Assembly (NCBI GenBank): GCA_023525715.1
Contig: CM042013.1
Coordinates: 79,111,494-79,175,493, forward strand
From: Cichorium intybus
Lineage: Eukaryota > Streptophyta > Magnoliopsida > Asterales > Asteraceae
Reading direction: 5' to 3'
DNA length: 64,000 bases
Below, piece by piece: positions 56,528 to 64,000 of this stretch; position 1 is the first letter of the stretch, and every line of letters starts with the position of its first letter. A program made the position numbers and the translations under genes. The notes beneath the pieces were generated by a model that saw only the letters and a list, made by a program, of their open reading frames with translations, ran no database searches and was not told where the DNA came from.

Positions 56528-57938
56528 TTTGAATTTTGGACTTTGGGTACCCATCTGTAGTTTGGTTTAAGACTCATGTTGTTTGACCATATGGGTGAAT
56601 CAACACTTGATTTTGAAACAGGACTCCCCTCGATTTGTGCATATCTTGCCGGTGTGAGCTCGAGGACGATCCTTGAGATGACTTTGACCTTAGTGAATTT
56701 TTTTTTGACATAGCCATCTCTCGAATTAGTCATTTTGTCCTTAGGAGTCTGCTTCTTGGCCTTTGAAGCATTCCAATTACCATCACGTGAACGTGACCTC
56801 AAAGATTTTCTTTTGTAAGATCTCTCTCTTCACGCATTCTGCCAACATTGTTCATAGTAAGGAATATATGGACGATGTGGACAATTTCTGGCAATGTGAC
56901 CTGCAATGCCACAGTTAAAGCACGTTCGTTTCCTCAGATAAATGGGATTGTGAGTTGGTCCTTGCCCAAATGAACTTTTCAAAGAATTGACACAAGTACA
57001 AGTACAAGCACAAGCACAAGCACAAGCACATTTATTAGGACCTGGTCTTGGTTCAAAAGAAATTGCACCTGCTTTTACAAATTTTTGTGGTTTGAAATTT
57101 CCAACATTTGGATTTTTAAAATTAACAACATCACCACAAGGTTTAAAAGGGGTAAAGGTCTCAACAGTCTTGTCATCACAGCTACTGGAAACATCAGAAA
57201 TCAAATTATCAGTTTTTGAAGAAATATTAGCAAAACTAGAATCCTTATTTTATTGCAAGTTTCGAGCATCCACTAAAACTTCATCTGCACAAGAAGTAGA
57301 ATCATTACTAGCGGTCACCTCAACCTCAGTTGGGCCACGTTGTTCAGTCTGGACGGAGGCAGTTGTGCTTGATTGATCAGCCTTAAATGCCTTAATTTGA
57401 GCATCTATGAGCTGGTCACAGACATCAAGCTTACCTCTTTCTTGTTCAACTTTAGCCCAGCAAGTATGAGCTGATCAAAGTCTAAGGCCGGAGTATAATT
57501 ATCATTAAACGGGGGTGGAACATTTTTGTACCCCAGACCCTCACCATACTTATTTGTCTACTTCAGTTGATGTTCAATTATTAATTCAACAGTCTCTCTT
57601 GACACATTAAATTTTTTGGAATTAAATTCAACATCTTTAAATTTTGCTTTCAATGCATCAAGTTCGGCAGTCAGATCGACAATCTTAATTTCTTTGGAAA
57701 ATTTATGGTGACAACACTTGATACTGTATTTTTCTTTTAATTTCTTAAAATATTTTGTTTGAGCATCAAGTTTTTCTTTAAGAGATTAATTATTAATCTT
57801 TTTAATATTGTAAATTTCATTTTTAAGATCAAACACTTCTCTCACTAAAAACTCATTTTGTTCACGGTATTTATTTATCTTATCTTCACAAACTTGAGTG
57901 TATGATGCTTCACAAACGTCTTTTGTCGTGGTAGCCAT
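56398..57938 (-). pseudogene. gag: Truncated gag of E (coiled coil, second knuckle)
   Basis: The frame starts MATTTKDVCEASYTQVCEDK and runs into a coiled coil (REQNEFLVREVFDLKNEIYN). A GLGYKNVPPPFNDNYTP motif common to long Sirevirus gags lies near 57520. A Cys-Ala repeat precedes the knuckle CFNCGIAGHIARNC (about 56905-56945, exact CCHC spacing). The tail ends KMDWVPKTN before TAA. Frames change near 57780 and 57205. The N-terminal capsid half seen in C, F and H is missing. Confidence 0.65.
56992..57031. repeat. (ACAAGC/ACAAGT)n hexanucleotide repeat in E gag
   Basis: About six hexamers encode an alternating Cys-Ala/Cys-Thr run on the minus strand just before the zinc knuckle. Confidence 0.85.
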
Positions 57939-58160
57939 TTTAAAAAATTGACCGAAAACACCAATGGTCAAAGTTTGTTTGACCGAGAACTGAACGAGAA
58001 CCCCGTTTGACCAAAGATTTGAACGAAAACCTTCAAAAAATTTGACCTAATCTGACCGAAAACTCTAAGCTGCCGCCGAGAACTTTACCGAGTACCTTAG
58101 CCAGCCACCGAGAACAATCTAAACCCTAACCGAGATCTTGATCAGCTGCCGAAAACTCAC

Positions 58161-58588
58161 TGTTAGGATTCTGATTGTGATGATATTTGATATCCAAAGT
58201 ACATATGTTCCTGTCCGAAGCTTTTGAAGTATGCGAAGTGAGAGGTTGATACGAAGTTGGTGATAATACGAAGTTGGTGTGCTTATCAGAAGATTGTTAT
58301 GTTTTGTAGTTATCTTTTGTTAGAGATAATGTCTAGAGTTTTAATACTTATCTGTAACTAATTGGATTAAGTGTTTATCCAATTAGAACTTAGTATATAA
58401 ACACCATCAACCCTAGATATCTAGAATGTACTTTTTACACAATCGTTTATTCTTTGTAACGTTCTTCATAGTTTCTCATCATAAAGATTTGGAGCACTAT
58501 CCTTTTACATTGAATAAAATCATTCGACTGGTTGAATATTCATACACTTGTTCTCGTTGTTTGCTTTCATTGATTAATTAGTCTTACA
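58161..58588 (+). repeat. 5' LTR of F
   Basis: 428 bp, TGTTAGGATTCTG to TTAGTCTTACA, with TATATAAAC at about 58390. Confidence 0.85.
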
Positions 58589-58605
58589 AGTGGTATCAGA
58601 GCAGG
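58589..58605 (+). promoter_or_regulatory. Primer-binding site of F
   Basis: AGTGGTATCAGAGCAGG; the core is complementary to initiator methionine tRNA. Confidence 0.92.
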
Positions 58606-58736
58606 TTGTTTGCTGATCTGATATTAAGATTAATATACTTTCTTTGATTCGTGGTTTCAAGTCGTTCTTGAATCCACTCTTCCGTGTTTCAAATTTTTAA
58701 TCTTGATTATTTTCCTACAACGATCTGAAACTGTCA

Positions 58737-61700
58737 ATGGCCTACAACACGAACAACGCTATGATGAATTACGCTGCCTTACTTGGTTCTAGCAACAAGG
58801 CACCCATGCTAATTCCTAAACACTATGATCAATGGGCTGATCGTATGGAGGATCACCTTTCTGGTATCGATGAAGATCTTTTAAGATCACTAAAGGAAGG
58901 TCCATTTATTGCTAATGTTCAAACCAGATTTTCTTCCAAATCTGGTGAAACTGCAACTCCTCCTGTTGAATCCGAAGCCGTTATTGCTGCGAACAAGAAG
59001 AAGATCGAGAATGACAAAAGATGCATCCGAGAATTGAAAAGTGGTTTATCTCCTGTCGCCTTCAACCTGATCCGAAGGTCAAAATCAGCAAAAGAGATTT
59101 GGGACAGACTGAAGATGCGATACGAAGGTAGTGATGTCATGAAAAAGAGCATTGTCAACAACATACTGACTGATTTCAGCAACTTCAAACAACTGGACAA
59201 TGAGAAGATTGATCAGAAGTTCGAAAGGTTTACTGATGTGGTTTATGAACTGGAGAAATATGGAGTTTCAAAGACTTCTCATGAAACAAACTTTCGGTTC
59301 ATGCAATGTCTCCGAAGGGAGTGGAAGCAAATCACCATGATGGTGAGAGCTCATGAAAAGATCAACTCATACTCACTCGAGCAACTCTACAATCTGCTTA
59401 AATCATACGAATATGATGTTCTGGATGAAGCTGTTGAACCACCCAATGCTGGAACTCTTGCTTTTGTTTCAAAAACTGAATCTGATGATATCAATGATGC
59501 TGATGATAAATGTGATGAGGATGAAGAAAGTGATACAAAGACACTATACTCAAACAACAGCAGAAACTTTCAGAAACGGCCACAAAACAAACCAAATTTC
59601 AATCAAAATTTCAATACTGGAAAACAGCCAACAAAACCTGCTGAGTACTCCAAACCGAAGTCTGATACAACTCCTCAACCTGAAAAGAAGTTGTTAGGTG
59701 ATTCTGGATACGACTGTAACTACTACTATGGAAAGAATAATCTAGCCAAAGACTGCATGCTAAAAAAGGCAAATGAGAAAAAGGAAAGAGACAAAGACGA
59801 AGCATACTATACGAAGAAATAGGAAGAGGTTCGGGCGAAGACTCAAAACCTGTCACTAGTTGCTCCTAATAGTGGTGATGGCACTTACCAGATTTGGTCA
59901 TCTGGTTCGGATGACGATGAAATTCACAGAGCTACTCATGGGGAAATGTTTGCTGCACATACCGGCCATGGTATATGGTCAGAAGATGAGAGTTCGGATA
60001 AAGAGGAAGAAAGCAAGATCACTGGTGTCTGTCAGATGGCACAAGGAACAAACTCCTCGTCCAATGCTCGCCTTACCATTCGAGAACAGGTATCTCTCTT
60101 ACTTCAAAACTTTAATGTTCCTGAAGAACTTTTTATTAATGACCTTAACGAAATTACTTCTGACTGTCAGCATATGAATCAACTAATTGTTTCATCAAAT
60201 AGTGATGCTTGCCAGGAAAAGGAGGAAGTAATTTCGCTCAAGGGAAAGCTAGAAGGAATCCGTGGGGAATTAGAGAAGAGTGAACTTAGAATAGATATTT
60301 TAAAAGAAAGTAGGGAACAATACATTAAAAATAATGAATTATTATTAAAACAAAGGAATATTTTTTGTGAAACTGCTAAACGATTATATGCATATATTAC
60401 ACGTATTTATCATTCTTCGGATATTGCTTTAGATCATCACAAAAAATTGTTACCTTTTATTGAGTTTAAGCTACAAGATGTGGATTCTCTTCTTATGAAT
60501 GTGAATCTATTGTTTCATCAATTGAAACTCCAAACCCAACTTATGCTTATGGTGTTATTCCATTTGAAAATTTTTTAAGTTCTAATGATCTATTAAAAGT
60601 AATGGATAATTCTCTACCCACAATTCCTCTAGCAACTAAAATTGATTTTGAGAATGTTATTGTCAATGCTTCTGATGATTCTGATTCTGACATTGAGGAA
60701 ATAGACTTCATTAATTTATCTCAACAAAAAACTTCCTCAGTCTGTTCTTCAAAGCAATCTGAATCTTGTGCAACTGAAGAAAGCAACATTAGCTCCTCGG
60801 AGGTTACACATGACTCTTCGGATAATCAACCTAAATCTTTTCAAATTCTTGAAACTTCTGCTGATTACTCAAAAGTTATTACTGATAAATCCAAAAGACT
60901 TATCACACTAGCATGTACGTATCCGAAAGTTGCTAACTTCAAAAATACATTTTTTATTAAACAAGGTGTAAAACTTGAAGAGTACTGTGAACTGCTTTCG
61001 CTAATAAAAGATGACAATATAAATTTCACATCCGAAGGTTTCTTCTCATCTGATAAAATGCTTGAAAATAATTTAAATGTAGAAATGGAGTTCAAAATCA
61101 ATACACGAAAACAAGAAATGCATCAGATGAAAAACACCTTCGGACATCGTCATAATAAGAAAATTTCAAATAAGCAAAAATTTTCAAATAATCAAGCTTT
61201 CTCAAATAATCGAAAATTAAAAAATAATAGAAATCTTTCAGTTAATCGAAATCAAACAAATACTCAACCTTCTTCTGTTGAACAACACAAACGATTTTAC
61301 GATAATAGACGAAGCAAAAACTATCGTGATTCCCAAAACAAAAAGAAAGCATTTCAAAATCAACAAAACTCGTCTGTTGTCAAAAACTCTTCAATAAAAC
61401 CTCAGAAAATTGTTTTTGAACCTGCCAAACCTAATTGTTCAAACAATAAGTATGAAAAAGTAGCAAAGAAAACTTTTACCAAGGGAAGCAACCTAGTAGA
61501 CACGTTTCATGTTTGGCTTGACAAGAATATGGATTTGTTTAAAGATAAAAGCTTACCAATTCAAGATTCCAAACTTGCTTATGAAGAGTTTCTATGCGAA
61601 TCTACTCAATGTAGTCCTTCGTCTGGGAATACTGTTTTGTCAAACCATAAATGGGTTCCTCTAAAACCCAACCCGCTTCTAACATTGACTCCTAAAAAGC

Positions 61701-61891
61701 AAAAACCAAAGAAAATTTTGAAATGGGTTCCAAAAGTCACTAAAACTCAAATAATTGAACCCACCATCGCGTCAAATATTGCTTCAACTTCTGGAACCAA
61801 AAAGGATGATATGATCACATCATGGATATATGATCCGAATACTTACCCTCAAGGACCCAAACCATGTTGGGTACCTAAGCTCTCTCTTTAA
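58737..61891 (+). pseudogene. gag: gag of F, one stop and one frameshift
   Basis: Starts MAYNTNNAMMNYAALLGSSN; the capsid has YDQWADRMEDHLSGIDEDLL, AKEIWDRLKMRYEGSD and LTDFSNFKQLDNEKIDQKF. The knuckle at about 59714 reads CNYYYGKNNLAKDC, so the second Cys and the His are lost. TAG at 59820-59822 and a frameshift near 60490 break the frame. The second half has a coiled coil (VISLKGKLEGIRGELEKSEL), KQRNIFCETAKRLYAYITR as in H, a basic Asn-rich region and a repeated KWVPLKPN/KWVPKVTK motif. It ends CWVPKLSL before TAA. Confidence 0.85.
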
Positions 61892-61901
61892 ATTGTAGGT
61901 A

Positions 61902-64000
61902 ATGATCGATGAGCAGTACGATAAGGAATGGTATATCGACAGTGGCTGCTCACGACTCATGACGGGGAGGATAGAGTATTTAAGGGATTTTAGAAGTTTA
62001 GAAGATGGAGGAAATGTCAAGTTTGGGAACAACAAAACATGTCCTATAAGAGGCTATGGGAAAATAACCAATGTAAAATTTACTATCAATCGAGTAGCAT
62101 ACGTAGAAGGACTTAAACACAACGTAGTCAGTGTCTCACAACTAGTTGTGGGAACTGGCCTAAAAGTCTCATTCGATGAAGCTGGAAGTGTAATAAAGAA
62201 GAAAAAGACTAAGGAAGTCTTGCTAAAATCTTCAAGGAAGGATGAAATGTATCCACTGGATATGAAGCCAATTGTTGGGACACCTTCCACCTGTCTACTC
62301 TCAAAAGCCACTTCGGATATCAGCTGGCTATGGCATTGGAGGCTCTCTCATCTGAACTTCAAGAATATCAACAAGCTTGTTGCTCTTGACCTTGTCCAAG
62401 GTATGCCTACACTGAAGTTTGACAATGACACTTTGTGTGCTGCTTGCGAGCATGGAAAGCAAAAACGAAAAGCTCATCCGATTACAATAGACTCCAAGAT
62501 CACCGAACCTCTTGAACTACTACACATTGATCTTTGTGGTCCCTCAACGGTTGAATCCCTTGGAGGAAAGAAATACATATTAGTAATCATGGATGATTTC
62601 TCATGATTCACATGGGTTATCTTTCTACGAAAAAAGTCAGACACACCCGCAGAACTCATAGCCTTCATCAAGCAAATCCAGCTTCATTTAAAGAAACCTG
62701 TACGAGCGATCCGAAGTGACAATGGTACTGAATTTAAAAATCAAACAATTGAGTCGTATCTGAAGGAGGAGGGCATTACTCACAATTTTTCAGCCCCTAT
62801 ACTCCACAGTAAAATGGTGTAGTTGAGCGAAGAAATCGATCCTTATGCGAAGCGGCAAGGACCATGCTTGACTATGCGAATCTTCCAATGTACTTCTGGG
62901 CCGAAGCTATTGCAACTGCATGCTTCACCCAGAATTGATCCTACATTTACAGACGCTTAACATCACTCCATACGAAGTCATTAACAAAAAGAAACGAAAT
63001 GTCAAATACTTCCATCTCTTCGGTTGCCGATGCTTCATCATGAGACTCAAACCTGGTACTACGAAGTTTGCATGTAAATCTGATGATGGTGTTTTCCTTG
63101 GCTACTCACACTCTGCGAAAGCATATCGTGTACTAAATAAGACAACAAGGAATATCGAGGAAACTTTCAATCTGACGTTTGATGATGATTACATAAAGAA
63201 ATCAGAAACACTCTTCCCTCGCTCCTCTATTTTTCCAGAACAACCAACCGAAATTATACCTCTGAACTCCTTCAATATTGATTTTTCCTTCCTATTTGAC
63301 AGTCCTGATCATGCAATAGATGCTGAATCAAATACGAAGGACAATAATATACCAGAAATCAACAAGCTCGCCGATGATACTTCCACAACTGAACCTTCCA
63401 AAGAAAAGACATCTTCGGTTGAGGGGGAGTCAGAAACATCTACGCAAAAAGGTCCTTTGGTTGAGGGGGAGTCAGAGACAACTAAGCAATCAGATCCTTT
63501 GGTTGAGGGGGAGTGTGAAATATTCAACCCAAAGGATTCTTCGATTGTAGAGGACTTTTCAAAATCTACATCATCTAATTCAAAGGATGCTCACTCTACA
63601 GAACCACCAAGCTCATCTTCAACACAAACCCCTTCTCAATTCGAGAGGGAGTCATCTGACAAGCCAGATTCTGTTGAGGCGCAGCAACCAATTCCTGACA
63701 AAACACCCGAAGACAATCAGTCAACTTCGGATTATCCATCTAATACCGAGGAAGTGCATGGAGAAACTCCGCCAGAATATGATCCTGCTTACCCACCTCT
63801 TGAAAAAAGGACAAGAGATCATCCGAAGACTCAGGTAATTGGTAATCCAGATGAAAAGGTACTTACTCGATCTCAATTAAAAGCTAAGCAAAATGAATTA
63901 AACAAATGATCAGACTATTGCATGTTTAATGTCTTCATTTCAAAAGTAGAACCTAAAAATGTAAAAGAAGCTTTTCAACACTCAGATTGGGTTGAGGCCA
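61902..64000 (+). pseudogene. pol: pol of F (protease, integrase, RT start), broken
   Basis: Protease reads [14 protein letters not shown]. Pre-integrase has WHWRLSHLNFKNINK and CAACEHGKQ; integrase has [19 protein letters not shown] and VERRNRS. Breaks are TGA at 62604-62606, a missing base near 62800, TAA near 62812, TGA near 62936 and TGA at 63907-63909. The linker after integrase carries three purine tracts in 42-bp steps. The window ends at HSDWVEA, the start of RT. Confidence 0.85.
63418..63514 (+). repeat. Triplicated internal polypurine tract in F pol
   Basis: GTTGAGGGGGAGT occurs at 63418, 63460 and 63502, in 42-bp units that code for VEGESET-like repeats. Confidence 0.85.

Larger units (their letters stand above)
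56214..58160 (-). mobile_element. Sirevirus derivative E, gag side
   Basis: This is the continuation of E on the right of H. It holds gag from a start near 57938 down to the gag-pol junction and a tandem duplication beside H. The 5' UTR runs to 58160, where F has inserted. No PBS or LTR of E is seen before F, so they lie beyond F. E lacks the capsid region and nearly all of pol. Confidence 0.75.
58161..64000 (+). mobile_element. Sirevirus F (Ty1/copia), 5' part
   Basis: The 5' LTR (58161-58588), PBS, gag and pol up to the RT start lie in the window; the rest is cut off. CTCAC (58156-58160) would be the target duplication but cannot be confirmed. F is inserted in E, in the opposite orientation to E and H. 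Stops and frameshifts in gag and pol show it is not autonomous. Confidence 0.9.

Noticed and set aside
56992..57031. Possible CRISPR-like or functional Cys-Ala array
   Set aside because: A simple hexanucleotide repeat inside gag with no spacers; most likely slippage.

Overview
The window looks like intergenic heterochromatin of a large plant genome, most likely a eudicot. Resemblance of the Sirevirus gag and env-like proteins to Asteraceae elements is a weak hint only. No host gene was found. Almost every base belongs to transposable elements, which can be peeled apart using LTR ends, primer-binding sites (PBS), polypurine tracts (PPT) and 5-bp target-site duplications (TSD).

Layout. 1-5600: 3' part of a decayed Ty3/gypsy Tekay/Del-like element with a ~2.85 kb 3' LTR. 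5601-6532: unassigned flank with a (TA)n tract. 6533-9585: left end of a CACTA (En/Spm) transposon carrying a decayed Transposase_24 gene on the minus strand. Inside the CACTA lies element E, a minus-strand Ty1/copia Sirevirus derivative with its 3' LTR at 9586-10037; its 5' LTR is beyond the window. Inside E lies element H (11993-56213, minus strand, TSD GGAAC), a Sirevirus with gag, pol, an env-like ORF3 and an antisense Agenet-type gene. H was hit three times: by A (16259-22706, minus, TSD TAGGT), by B (23369-31790, plus, TSD CACGT), both non-autonomous Athila-like gypsy elements, and by C (37643-54282, plus, TSD GAAAC), a large Sirevirus with a nearly intact pol. C was in turn hit by D (44967-50867, minus, TSD AACTC), an internally deleted derivative of C's own family. 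Element F (58161 to the window end, plus strand) is another Sirevirus inserted into the 5' part of E.

The nest is CACTA > E > H > (A, B, C > D), with F also in E. By-eye LTR divergence agrees with this order: H about 5%, A and B about 2.5-3%, C about 1%, D under 1%. Reading frames of the host elements resume correctly when inserts plus one TSD copy are removed.

How the parts relate. C is the only copy whose pol looks complete, apart from D sitting in its RNase H domain, so relatives of C are the plausible source of enzymes for D. A and B lack RT and integrase and depend on a fuller Athila element. The most unusual content is accessory: an Agenet/Tudor-like gene antisense in H with its own TATA box, an H ORF3 preceded by a complete-looking promoter, and an internal promoter plus a 5'-UTR intron ahead of the second ORF in both A and B.
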